Source: Euperipatoides rowelli
Taxonomy: Eukaryota; Onychophora; Udeonychophora; Euonychophora; Peripatopsidae
Strand: one strand, 5' to 3'
NCBI GenBank assembly: GCA_003024985.2
Contig: PXIH01S0088133.1
Length of the DNA stretch: 13,055 bases
Numbering within the stretch: the first letter of the stretch is position 1; each line of letters begins with the position of its first letter. Both the position numbers and the translations under genes were made by a program. The notes below the pieces were generated by a model. It saw only the letters and a list, made by a program, of their open reading frames with translations, had not been told where the DNA came from and did not search any database. This document shows positions 1 to 9,238 of the stretch, in pieces.

Positions 1-12
1 ACAATTCTGGAG
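1..12 (+). CDS. Possible end of an upstream exon of the candidate spliced gene
   Basis: The window may open inside an exon. The first 12 bases read T-I-L-E in frame 1 and are followed directly by GTGGGT, an acceptable 5' splice site after GAG. Ending here leaves phase 0, which is what the next exon candidate at 641-680 needs. With only four codons this is very weak evidence, and the phase match could be chance. Without this donor, frame 1 stays open only to the TAA at 109-111. Confidence 0.18.
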
Positions 13-303
13 GTGGGTATTTTTTGGTTCTCAGGGTACTATTGGTACTGGAGTCATACATATGCATTTCCATTTTTAGTCTTCTTCGGCAAACTCTTTG
101 GTTATTGCATTTAATACAGTACAATTTTATTTTACAAATAAAATTTTCTTTCCTAATTTAATATACATCACTTTATATATTTAAATACAGGCCTTTAATA
201 ATATTAACACTCTTGTCTTAGTTATATTAGAGGTAAAGAATGTCTCACTAGTAGGAATATGACCAGTAGCAGTAAAGAAAAACCCACTGAATCACTACAG
301 CTT

Positions 304-317
304 AAGTAGGCCTACTT
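304..317. repeat. 14-bp perfect palindrome containing TAGGCCTA
   Basis: aagtaggcctactt reads the same on both strands. Close relatives (gggcctac at 322, gtagcctac near 582) occur nearby. It could be a short cruciform or just a frequent genomic word; no function is claimed. Confidence 0.6.
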
Positions 318-640
318 TTAGGGCCTACAGTAACTATACTTTTTCTTATATTAAAGATATATGAAAAATAACTTTTGTTTTTCATGATGGAGATTTATGC
401 AAATAGATATACACTTACCCTGCTTTAGGACAAAAGCCTAACTATCTTATTTTAGAATTACTAAAGTTATTTAAGGAATTAAGGATAACCATTTAGTGAA
501 AGTTTTAGTAATACTATGCAATTTGTTTGCATACTATAAACTAGTGCAGTACTAGTACTTAAAAGTTAGGCTATCCATTGGTAGCCTACAAAAGGTAAAC
601 TATAAAATTTTATTATAATATATTTCATATTTCACAACAG

Positions 641-680
641 GAGGAGCTTTTACACAGGAAAATATATAAACTGGAGAAAG
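641..680 (+). CDS. Candidate internal exon (40 bp) of an unrecognised spliced gene
   Basis: The exon is preceded by a pyrimidine-rich acceptor ending ttcacaacag and followed by a near-consensus donor, AAAG|GTAAGC. Read from phase 0 it gives EELLHRKIYKLEK plus one leftover base. This is a charged, helix-like stretch with E/L/K spacing that could be part of a coiled coil. The leftover G joins the first two bases of the exon at 4568 (TC) to make a Val codon without breaking the frame. A second frame is also open here (RSFYTGKYINWRK), so the reading depends on the later exons. I do not recognise the protein. The assignment rests on splice signals and phase only. Confidence 0.42.
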
Positions 681-3600
681 GTAAGCATAATTCATAACAT
701 CAATCTTTGTAATATTTAAAATTTGCAATCAACACGGCCACCATCTTTGGGTGCACAAAAATTGATGACATAGTAACTTTTACTACACATGAAAAAATTG
801 GATGGGATAAAAATGATTTCAGAACGATTTTTTTTTTCTTTAAATAAATTTGTTAAGGAATCTGAATTTGATTTAGAAGAAAGAAAGAAAAATAAATAAT
901 AAAAAAAATATTAATATTTTATAATTTGCAGGAACAGGTTTGAAATTCCAATAACTCATAGAAAGGGAAAACAGATTTAAAACTATGCTTAACTACTTAA
1001 AAAAAAATACTTTAACTTTCTGACTTCGTTAAAAAATTTAAAAAGCATTAATTACATTTTACAAATTTAAGCATCCCCCTTACTTTTTTACCGTTGGAAT
1101 CACAGAAAACCCCACGCCAACATGACAACTTTTAAAAAATACCACCAGGTGGCAATGAATCCTGTCTCAGACCGCCAATTTATATCGGAGACCTATACCT
1201 GTTTTTAATAAGATTTATATTGATGGAAAACTTGCCAATAAAAAGCATCACCAAATTATTGAACACGCCAGTTTTATCGGATTACTAATGCCTGGCTATA
1301 ATAAAGTTAGAAGAGATTGCATATATGTTAAAGATAAAAACAATAAATACTTATAATTTCACAAGATACATTTCAGGAAAGTAAAACAGGCAAAAAAATC
1401 TTAGATTTACTATTGTTGTTTCGCCCGCATCATGCTAGAAAATGTGTGTTTCCAGTCTAACTATACCCCTTGGACAACACCTTACATTGATATCCAAGAA
1501 ATCATGGTTATATCCAGACTAACCCCTAACTAAACTATCAAATGAACATAAAAAATATAAATTTCAAATAACACAAACTCAATTTTATTAAGTGTAAATT
1601 TCAATTTTATTGATTTTGTACCTACTCGTCTCTTTATTCCAAAAAAAAATGTCTAAATTGAATGTGGTGTAAAATGCTATACTTTCGGGTCGCACAAGGG
1701 TCAACTGCTTTGGTAACCTAATTAAAGGTCACCATCCACATAAGGAGGGCTTGCCAATAAGTATATTATGCACCTACTTGTAAATGGCATGAAATTGCTA
1801 ATCACCATGGAAATTTAAACTAAACTATCAGTCATCAGAATATTGGGGAAATTTCTGTAATTTTATCCACATTAGATAACGGGCTTAAACTACACTAACA
1901 AATATTCTATGTTGGGAAGTAAATTCTGTTTTTATTTTTACATCCTAACTAAATTTTGAAACACCAAAGTTCAAATAATAGCTGCTATAAACTACAGTTA
2001 TAACCTAAGTTACCTGTTAGTCATATGGATTTGGCATATAACATTATGCAGCCTGAACAGTGTACTCGTACCATAATTAGATTAGGAAATATTAAAATTA
2101 AATGTTCAGAATAAAAACTGATTGACTGTTTCAAAATTAAAAATACTAAACTACACATTATTGTTTGCATCAATAAAACAAAATTTAAATTTGCATGGAC
2201 AAAGATAAAAAAATATTAAATTAACTAACTATTATTTCTTTGCACCCTCCCAAAAAAAAAAAACACACTGCCACTAAAAATTTACTAAAACATATTTAAG
2301 TTTATTATGGTCATATTAACCGTAATGACAATCATAAATATTTGATATGACATAAAGATAATAGTTACTTCAAAATTAACTTAATCATATATTGTTTGAG
2401 GATTTACTTAAGAGAAAAAAATATAGACTTGTTCATTATCAATTAAAATTAACTATACTAAAATTTACATGGTCAAACTAATCTACTGTTCTGATTTATT
2501 TGCCGTTTGATTATTAAAAGTTTTACCTAGGATTTTAATGTTTGCAAATATTTGCTATGCCTAGATTATTTTTCAGCTCCTTGATGTTGGAATAGATAAA
2601 AGCAAAGCTATGTTGAGCCATCTCTTCCATTGATTTATGACTTGGAAACTTTCTCTTGGTTTAATCTTTCTTTAGCAGAACATTTATTAACAGTAGCGGA
2701 AATCTTACATGTTAACAGGCAGGATCACATAATGATGATGATCAGATGTAGCTGCTTGAAAATTAATCTTGGATCGAATGATGTATAGTGGATATCGTTA
2801 ATATCTGGATTAATGGTTACATTCACCTTTATACTCAAAAAGGTGTCAACTTATTTACACATCAAACTATTTCACTTTTTCTCACAAGATTCTTATTGTT
2901 GTTTATTGGTAGGTTCAAAATATAGACCATAAATATGACCATTTTACATAATCTACACTAATAGATAATTACCTGCTATGATTGTACAAAAAATCCCATA
3001 AAGCACAGTACGGTGAGTAGATGTCAGTAAGGCATGCAGTAATTAATAGTAATAAAACAATGGAGGAGAGAAGAGATGAGGGCAACACAGCACGTTCAAT
3101 TGCACAAAAGAATGAAACTCAAGTAACAATAAAACTGGGCATGCTAACGGAACTGACAAACAAATAAGACATTATTAAAAAAATGTTCTTGGTTTGAACA
3201 ATGAATTTAAAATGCACAAATGTTCAAATTTTAACATTTATAAAATATTTAAAAGTTTATTGACACACGGAAAATTTCTAGATTAAATAAAGCACAGCAA
3301 TAAAGTCTGACCATGACTTATTATTAAATCAATAATATTTGTTTAAAATTGTTTGACCATCACAATAAATAAAATAAAACTAAATAAGCAAAAGATTAAT
3401 GAAAAATTAAAATAAAATTAAATTTCAATTTAAAAACAATACACATTTGCAATCTCTGATATCAGCGAAAGGCAGTCCTGTTAAACACATCCAATTACAA
3501 AGCGCTGGTAAATTATGGAGACAGTAATAAGCCACACAGGCTAATTACTAAAGGCAATTTGGATTTTTTAAAAATGTGGTCCATCTCTTCTAAAGCCAGA

Positions 3601-4260
3601 GAGAGATTGTAATAGTTTTATAAATATACCTTAGCACTTTTAATTTTTCATATGTTAAGACCCTTTAAAATGGCCCAAATGCTCAGCTTGGCTTACACAC
3701 CTGTTTTTTGTTTGTATAACTATTGTATTAATTTTACATTAACACAGAGATTTCAGGTGACAAGATTCAACTGTTAAAAATTTTCATGAATTTCTTTTGA
3801 GGAAAAACTAGTAATATTTTTTATCTGTGCCAGTGTTGACAGCATACATTTCAAATATTGTTTCATTATTTGAGTGGAATGAAGAACATTTATGAGTTAA
3901 GATTAATTTAGGATCCAACGATATCAAATGTAAATAGTCCTCAATTAGAAAATCAGCATATTTTCTTATTTTTATGTCAATGCTTGTCCCAAGACTTTTA
4001 ACATCAATCCACCAAAATTATGCATATGATAATCTTACAATGGAAAATAACATATTTAAAAGGATTACTTGAGTAGCTGGGACTAGTATCCTGTGATTTC
4101 ATTTTTCACCAGACTGGTTTTGTTTTTTTCTATTATGTTCTGGATACTCACTGTTCCCATCATCAGTAAATGGATAAATAAAATGTTTTTTTTTTAACAA
4201 ATTTTTAGTTGTATTGAAATGAAACTGTTGTTATTTACAATGGAAAATGCAAGTTAAGGA

Positions 4261-4398
4261 TATTATCCTGTTAAGCATTGTCGTGTTGCTATTATCCTGT
4301 TAAGCATTGTGGTGTTGATATTATCCTGTTAAGCATTGTNTATTATCCTGTTAAGCATTGTGGTGTTGATATTATCCTGTTAAGCATTGTAGTGTTGA
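4261..4398. repeat. 29-bp tandem repeat, apparent 5 units, broken by an N
   Basis: Units begin with tattatcctgttaagcattg and are followed by a slightly variable tail (TCGTGTTGC, TGGTGTTGA, TAGTGTTGA). Starts are at 4261, 4290, 4319, 4341 and 4370, a 29-bp period apart from the break at 4340. The third unit stops after 21 bases at the N. Bases 4290-4339 and 4341-4390 are identical, so the true count may be only three units if the two contig ends are one and the same sequence. Confidence 0.9.
4340..4340. other. Single undetermined base, likely assembly joint
   Basis: An N sits between two copies of the same 50-bp sequence (4290-4339 and 4341-4390). This is what is expected when two contigs whose ends overlap are placed side by side without being merged. 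It would then mark a joint rather than a polymorphic base. Confidence 0.75.
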
Positions 4399-4567
4399 TG
4401 TTATAATACATGCTACAATATTTGTTATTTAAATCATATCTTGTAGAATTTTGGTATTGTAACCCTTTTGGTCCTTTCAAAAACATCATTACATTGTATT
4501 TTCTACCATTCCAAAAATTGTCTTTCATTTGGTGTTTTTTCATGTAATATATTTTGTGTCATTGCAG

Positions 4568-4647
4568 TCATTTCATGTTCAAATCCTATCCCTGTTCAGC
4601 AATGGATCACTCATTGGTCTTTGCCTTTAAGATACAATCAAAATAAG
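4568..4647 (+). CDS. Candidate internal exon (80 bp) of the unrecognised spliced gene
   Basis: The acceptor is strong: a pyrimidine-rich run, attttgtgtcattgcag, ends at 4567. The donor is AAATAAG|GTATCC. The two first bases complete a Val codon with the leftover G of 641-680. The following 26 codons are open in that frame, begin ISCSNPIPVQQWITHW and end RYNQNK. The content is protein-like: it has two Trp, two Pro in a PIP context and mixed charge, unlike the Lys/Asn/Ile/Phe bias of random AT-rich frames nearby. The exon ends in phase 0, matching the next exon. One other frame meets a stop (TTT-AAG region, read CTT-TAA). The function is unknown to me. Confidence 0.45.
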
Positions 4648-5549
4648 GTATCCTGAGCTTGCAGATTTCACGCTTATGGGTTTCAGACATTTTCACAGAT
4701 CTAGTCTTATTATTTTGTTTTCTCTATCATGTTTGGTAATTTGGAAAATGAGATCCAATATAATATTTTCACCTAAACCTTGCATGGATAAATTGGATTT
4801 TATTTTAAACCCCCTTATTGATATTTATATTATGGATTTATTCTACTTGAGTCTTGATACTTTGAATGATCTCTGGGATAAGGGACTTATGGGAACTTAG
4901 GTATGAGAGTTTTTTTATGTTTCTATATTTTTTTGCTAGTTTTGATCTTTTTCTCTGTATTTTATCACACTTTATGTGATAATAAATTTGCCATGATATA
5001 TAATTATTGTATATTGACTAGGCGTCTATAAATATTTGTTTTTGATTCTATCTTTATTGTATTAGAGGATATAAATAAACATATGGCCTAGTATATTTTT
5101 AAAATTAAAAAAAAAATCGTATTAAAAAACTAATATTGTATCATCATTCATAATAACATCAACACTACATGTTTAAAATAATAATATCCTTACTTGCATG
5201 TTCAATACTACATAAAAAATTGTTAATTATTTATCTACTCATGTTGGGTACAATGAGTACCCAGAACAACTACTGGTGACAGGCTGGTGAAAAAATTAAA
5301 TTACAGAAAATAACAAATTATTTAAAAAAAAAAAAATCTACTTTTGGTGTAAAATTACAGATGAAGGTATGACCTGGGGTTGATATTTGTTGTGTAATGT
5401 GTGCAGTAAATATTTAGTGCTATTTAAATAATACTTCTACTTGAGTCAATGTCATTATTCCTATGGCCAGGGGAAAGGAAGGGAAAAAAATTCCAACTAC
5501 TACTTTTGGGAAATTTAGATCACATGATTTTATTTTTTTACAATACAAG
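4648..5549 (+). other. Probable intron of about 0.9 kb; nothing else seen
   Basis: This runs from GTATCC to an acceptor with the run ttttatttttttacaatacaag. It contains poly-A and poly-T tracts and a 74-codon open frame at 4676-4900 that I regard as chance. No RNA gene or repeat family was recognised. Confidence 0.4.
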
Positions 5550-5664
5550 ATAATCCCCTCTTCACTTAGACTTGTGGTTCTTCCTGTTGTAAAGCACCAA
5601 AAATTCTATATATTTGATGCAATGACAACAATTCAGGATGAGTTTCAGAAATTGTCTGTTAAAG
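5550..5664 (+). CDS. Candidate internal exon (115 bp) of the unrecognised spliced gene
   Basis: The acceptor is ttttatttttttacaatacaag and the donor is TTAAAG|GTGAAT. Read from phase 0 it gives 38 codons starting IIPSSLRLVVLPVVKHQKFY and ending in DEFQKLSVK, with one base left over. A hydrophobic strand-like stretch (LRLVVLPVV) is followed by a charged helix-like end, a plausible folded segment. Base composition is visibly less A/T-rich than its flanks. The open frame continues upstream to an ATG at 5463. An alternative acceptor at 5470 would start in a different phase and no longer match the exon at 4568, so 5550 is preferred. I do not recognise the family. Confidence 0.42.
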
Positions 5665-5967
5665 GTGAATAATTGACATAATGACAAATGTTCATTATTT
5701 AAATAATCAGGCAAAATGACACAAGCACTCAAAACATTTTCTTTTTAAGGATAATGTGATATCTTTAAGATCACTTTAAATAAAACTAAACAAGCTATGT
5801 GAAATGCCTTGAAAGGATTAATTCAGAATTTTTGGGGTGTAACAACACCTTGCCAAATATTTGATGATTTGTTTAAGGGTTTTAAAGATAAGGCTTGAAA
5901 CAGTTATGTCATTAATGTGGAAAAAGTTTAACTAGGATATTTTTTATTTTGTATTAGCCTACTGCAG
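5665..5967 (+). other. Probable last intron (303 bp)
   Basis: It starts GTGAAT and ends with a very good pyrimidine-rich acceptor, ttttgtattagcctactgcag. It is AT-rich, with nothing else recognised inside. Confidence 0.4.
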
Positions 5968-5996
5968 TACAAAGTATTGCCCTTAGAGAACTCTGA
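5968..5996 (+). CDS. Candidate terminal exon coding end with stop codon
   Basis: After the strong acceptor ending at 5967, the first two bases (TA) complete a Val codon with the leftover G of the previous exon. Eight further codons follow (QSIALREL), then TGA at 5994-5996. This is the only reading that continues the frame of the three upstream exons, and it gives a natural C-terminus. The whole tail from 641 is then 87 codons. A short coding end is common in last exons. The main doubt is that nine codons could end in a stop by chance in any frame. Confidence 0.4.
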
Positions 5997-6139
5997 TGGT
6001 ATCATACAAGTGAAAATCAACAGCATCAAACGTTAGAACTTTGAAATTGTAAAATTTTGTCTTTTTTATACATTAATTTGTTGATATTATTAAAATGACA
6101 ATTTTGATCAGTAATATATTGTATATTGTTTAATATAAA

Positions 6140-6145
6140 AATAAA
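6140..6145 (+). promoter_or_regulatory. Candidate polyadenylation signal AATAAA
   Basis: A canonical AATAAA lies about 145 bases after the proposed stop codon. A GT-rich stretch (tctgtgtgtgc) follows at about 6213, rather far for a downstream element. AATAAA is frequent by chance in DNA this rich in A and T, so it supports the gene model only weakly. Confidence 0.3.
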
Positions 6146-6270
6146 CTAGCATTCATATTATGTCATGGTATGCTGAATAATAACACAGTGTATATGCATA
6201 GAATTGTCTTATTCTGTGTGTGCAAATTTTGTCAAATTGAATTCATCATCTTAGCAAAAACCATCAGAGA

Positions 6271-6433
6271 TAAAGAATGACATTGCTACTGAAAGATTAG
6301 GAATACAGATTACAAAATAATTGGCATTGCTACTGAATGATTAGGAATAAAGATTACTGGATGAATGACATTGCTACTGAAGGTTTAGGAATAAAGACTA
6401 TTGAATGAATGCCATTGCTACTGAAGGATTAGG
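6271..6433. repeat. 44-bp minisatellite, left block (about 4 units)
   Basis: The core cattgctactgaaggatt recurs at 6281, 6325, 6369 and 6413, exactly 44 bases apart, with a few substitutions per unit. The block stops abruptly at an N (6434). The last 57 bases (6377-6433) reappear without a change at 7994-8050, including the unit-specific variants aggttta and agactattg. Confidence 0.92.
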
Positions 6434-6434
6434 N
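6434..6434. other. Single undetermined base, left edge of the RT block
   Basis: The N lies exactly where the minisatellite ends and unrelated LINE sequence begins. Together with the N at 7993 it bounds a 1,558-bp block. See the finding on contig joints. Confidence 0.75.
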
Positions 6435-6443
6435 AAATGAAAA

Positions 6444-7870
6444 AATTTCTTATTTAGAATAAGAAGAGGTTTTAAAAACTCCAAAGCAAAATGCTTTCCC
6501 TGGCCCAGATGGGATAGTGTTATGCAATTTTATAAACTATTACCTAAAAATGGTTTAAATATATTATTACGGTATTTTAAAGATGTTTATTCAAGACAAA
6601 ACAATTCTGATGTCTTCAAAAAGTAAAATATGGTGTATGTTAAAATAATACTCCAAAAAATGAATTCAGATGGAATAACTAAAATAGATCAAATCAGACC
6701 TATCTTGTTGATGAATGAGGATGTAAAAATTCTGGTAAAAATAATGCTTAATAGAAGTAATATAAGATTGAAAGAAATTTTTCCCAAATCTGTATTTGGA
6801 ATTAAAGGAAGAGCCATACAGTAAGCAATAATACAATGTCATTTTGCAATATCAATGTATAATAAGAAAGTAAGAGAGAATCATAGATTAATGATAGTAG
6901 ATATGAGAAAAGCATTTGATCAGGTTTCAATTCCATATCTCTTATTTTTATTGAAAATATTTGGGTGAAAACAAAACAACAAAATTAATTGCTACAATTA
7001 AAAGATTTAAAAGTATCACCTTTTTGAATAATAAAATATATTCAGATTTTTCAGTATGTGAAAATGCCGTATTACTGGATCACCTCTTGTCTTTGGCCCT
7101 TTATTCATTATATATAATGGAATTAATAATTAAAATTGAACAAGCAATGCACTCAGGGTGTCTGGACAGAAGGAAAAATAGAAAATATAAAAACAGTAAA
7201 TTATGTAGATGATATTTCTCTTTTTGGAATCAATAATAATGAAAAAGTAAAGGTTATGCAAATTTTTCAGTCTTTTGAGAGAATGACTGGATCTTCTGTT
7301 AATTGGGATAACTCCTATATGTATGTCATTAAAAAAGGAAAATTGAAAGATGAAAAGGCGAAAGGTTTACATTGTAAAATCTTGGGAATTCATTTCCCAA
7401 TAAAAAATAAAAATGCAATAGTAGAAACGATTTTTCATCAAATTTTAAGGGATGTGAGGAAAAAATTAGATATAATAAACATGAATACAGCCAATTGGAT
7501 AGAAAAGGTTAATCTGATAAATACAACCATATTCCCATCTTTTATTTTCTTTTTGCCTTACACAAAGGTAACACAAGAGTTTTTCGAAAATTAAACCGAT
7601 TGTTTTCAGCTAAAATTTTTGGAAAATTTAAAATAATGGCGATGGAGAAACTTATTATCCCCTTAAAAAAAGTGGGTTTAGTTTGTTAAATTTAAAAATA
7701 ATGAACAAGTTGTAATGTGTAATTTAATAGCAAAAGCAAGGCAGATTTCTCCTACTATAGAAAAAGCTATAGCATGTCCTATGGTTTTAAAAGATAATCT
7801 GTTAATAGAATGGGTAAAAAATTATAAAGTAATAAATGCATTAATTCCAGTTATTGAAAATATAAAATAA
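6444..7870 (+). pseudogene. Decayed LINE (non-LTR) reverse transcriptase and ORF2 C-terminus
   Basis: This is a broken copy of the ORF2 polyprotein that copies LINE RNA into DNA at the target site. Visible RT motifs, in order: FPGPDGI at 6496-6516; an IRPI-like stretch (DQIRPILLMNED); LMIVDMRKAFDQV around 6888-6926, holding the first catalytic Asp; GSPLVFGPLFIIY from 7077; and YVDD at 7202-7213, the second catalytic site. Then come SGSSVNWDNS-like and KILGIHF motifs, and LINTTIFPSFIFFLPY. After 7594 the reading shifts frame through GFSLLNLKIMN and ends at TAA 7868-7870. Several stops (for example after AIQ at 6822) and at least three frameshifts make it non-functional. The order INW-type motif, LGI, FP..FFLP, GxxLLNL recalls the L1/Tx1 group, but the clade is an inference. 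No endonuclease precedes it; the block starts about 12 codons before the first motif. Confidence 0.88.
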
Positions 7871-7992
7871 GCAATGATGAGGGATAACCTAATACTAAAA
7901 AACTTCAAGTTATATGACATATAAAGGAAAGATGGTGAATCTAACTGATCTTAAGAAATATAAAATATGCAATGATGAGGGATAATCTAATA
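7858..7992 (+). repeat. 37-bp direct repeat, 98 bp apart, at the end of the RT block
   Basis: Bases 7858-7894 and 7956-7992 match at 35 of 37 positions and share the core gcaatgatgagggataa apart from one flanking base. The second copy ends exactly at the N (7993). The first copy overlaps the last codons of the RT remnant, so the duplication involves the 3' end of the element. A contig that breaks inside a repeat is a usual assembly outcome. Confidence 0.85.
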
Positions 7993-7993
7993 N
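7993..7993. other. Single undetermined base, right edge of the RT block
   Basis: The N separates the LINE block from the resumed 44-bp minisatellite. The array resumes in the sequence already seen at 6377. Confidence 0.75.
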
Positions 7994-8460
7994 CTGAAGG
8001 TTTAGGAATAAAGACTATTGAATGAATGCCATTGCTACTGAAGGATTAGGAATAAAGATTACTGGATGAATGACATTGCTACTGAAGGATTACTAATAAA
8101 GATTACTGGATGAATGACATTGTTACTGAAGGATTAGGAATAAAGATTACTAGATGAATGACATTGCTATTGAAGGATTAGGAATAAAGATTACTGGATA
8201 AATGGCATTTCTATTAAAGGTTAGGCATAAAGATTACTGGATGAATGACATTGCTACTGAAGGATTAGGAATAAAGATTACTTAATGAATGACATTGCTA
8301 CTGACGGATTAGGAATAAAGATTACTGGATGAATAACATGGCTACTGAAGGATTAGGAATAAAGATTACTGGATGAATGACATTGCTATTGAAAGATTAG
8401 GAATAAAGATTACTTGACATTAGGCATTGCAGCTTATATAGGATGAGGAATGAAGATTGC
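7994..8460. repeat. 44-bp minisatellite, right block (about 10 units)
   Basis: The cattgctactgaaggatt core occurs at 8030, 8074, 8118, 8162, 8206, 8249, 8293, 8337, 8381 and, decayed, at 8425. Spacing is 44 bases with one 43. Units differ by scattered substitutions. The last unit near 8425-8460 is degenerate and passes into unique sequence. As 44 is not a multiple of three and all frames contain stops, the array is not coding. Confidence 0.92.
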
Positions 8461-9238
8461 TGAACAATTGCAATGTAAGCTTTATAATTTTATTTTGTAC
8501 TTAGGAATCATTCTTGATTACATATTATGCAAGTAAATTTTATATTTTAAATCTCACACAAAATGAATTTTTTTTTTTTTTTAATTTCATTTAAAAAATT
8601 TCACTAAAAAACAATTCCATTTCGTTAAAAAGAAAATTCTAAAAAAAAAAAGTTATTAAAAAATCAAATGACTAAGATAAGTCTTTCTGCTCCTCCATCT
8701 GAAAATTGAAATGTTATCAGCTTCCACAAGATGACGCTTATATCAAGAATTATTGATGTCTATTTTAATAAAGAAATAAGAGATTGTGTCTCAGTTTCAT
8801 GTTCAAGCGAATTTCCGCACAACATGCTAAGCCAAAGCATATGCTGGGGAGTGCAGGTTCACTTCCTGGCTTGGGCAGTTATGGAACAGTTTTTTCCCTA
8901 GCTGTATTGGCTCGGTTTGGGTTTTTCTAAGTATGCTGCCCTCCTAATAAAAAAAGGAACCTGTTAATCTAAGTAATTTCAAGTTATTATGATTTTCTAT
9001 TGTTTATTAGTCACAAAAAATACATCTCTTCTCCTGTTGGAGAGGAGAATTATTTAAAAATGAAATAAGAGAAGGTTATAAGTACAAGATTTGTCTCAAG
9101 CACAAATATTTATGAATAGATTTAAAAAATTTTACATTTGAAAGTAATATATATCTACACATGGCACTCAAGTCAGCGATAATTGAAATTTGTGTAAATT
9201 GCTATCTCAGAAATTCTTCAATTGGAAGCAGTAAGTAA
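8461..9238. other. AT-rich stretch without a gene, except a possible SINE
   Basis: It contains poly-A and poly-T tracts (8569-8582, 8641-8651). The only part with different composition is 8780-8960, listed separately. An open frame of about 48 codons without a good start (roughly 8770-8895) is not convincing as a gene. Confidence 0.5.
8780..8960 (+). mobile_element. Possible tRNA-derived SINE remnant
   Basis: This patch is clearly richer in G and C than its flanks. GGTTCACTTCC at 8857-8867 differs by one base from the Pol III B box GGTTCRANYCC. It sits in a tRNA T-arm-like hairpin (CAGG, loop TTCACTT, CCTG; 8854-8868). An A-box-like sequence with two mismatches, tgtctcagttt, lies about 70 bases upstream. 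An A-rich stretch (aataaaaaaagg) follows near 8945. SINEs are copied by LINE enzymes, and LINE remnants lie on both sides. No target site duplication was identified. It may equally be ordinary intergenic sequence. Confidence 0.27.

Larger units (their letters stand above)
681..4567 (+). other. Long AT-rich stretch, probably an intron; no genes seen
   Basis: If the exon model is right this is one intron of about 3.9 kb, from GTAAGC at 681 to TTGCAG ending at 4567. It is rich in A and T with many short A or T runs, for example around 826-838 and 2256-2268. No reading frame looks like a protein and I see no RNA gene. The only structured element is the 29-bp tandem repeat at 4261-4398, which contains an undetermined base. 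An acceptor-like site at 2576 was considered and rejected because of its phase. Confidence 0.45.

Noticed and set aside
2577-2633. Possible exon after the acceptor atttttcag, reading LLDVGIDKSKAMLSHLFH then stop
   Set aside because: It needs phase 0, whereas the preferred frame of 641-680 ends in phase 1. It fits only with the other open frame of that exon, which cannot be joined to the later exons. It remains possible as an alternative ending.
4261-4398. CRISPR-like array of 29-bp repeats
   Set aside because: Units are head to tail with no spacers, there are no cas genes, and the surroundings are eukaryotic; it is a minisatellite.
4343-4543. 66-codon reverse-strand frame beside the N
   Set aside because: It covers repeat units and AT-rich sequence, has no protein-like motif and overlaps the probable intron.
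4676-4900. 74-codon forward frame starting MGFRHFHRSS
   Set aside because: Phe/Ile/Leu-rich content typical of chance frames in T-rich DNA, with no motif; it lies inside a probable intron.
5463-5672. 69-codon frame as a complete small gene from its ATG
   Set aside because: The part upstream of 5550 is low in complexity and crosses a good acceptor. The downstream part fits better as a phase-matched exon.
6434-7993. Ordinary LINE insertion with target site duplication
   Set aside because: The flanking duplication is 57 bp with single Ns exactly at both edges and no poly-A tail. An assembly joint is more likely, though real insertion is not excluded.
8770-8895. Open stretch of about 48 codons containing VQVHFLAWAVMEQFFP
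   Set aside because: No clear start, no splice borders and no known motif; the tRNA-like hairpin at 8854-8868 gives a better explanation.
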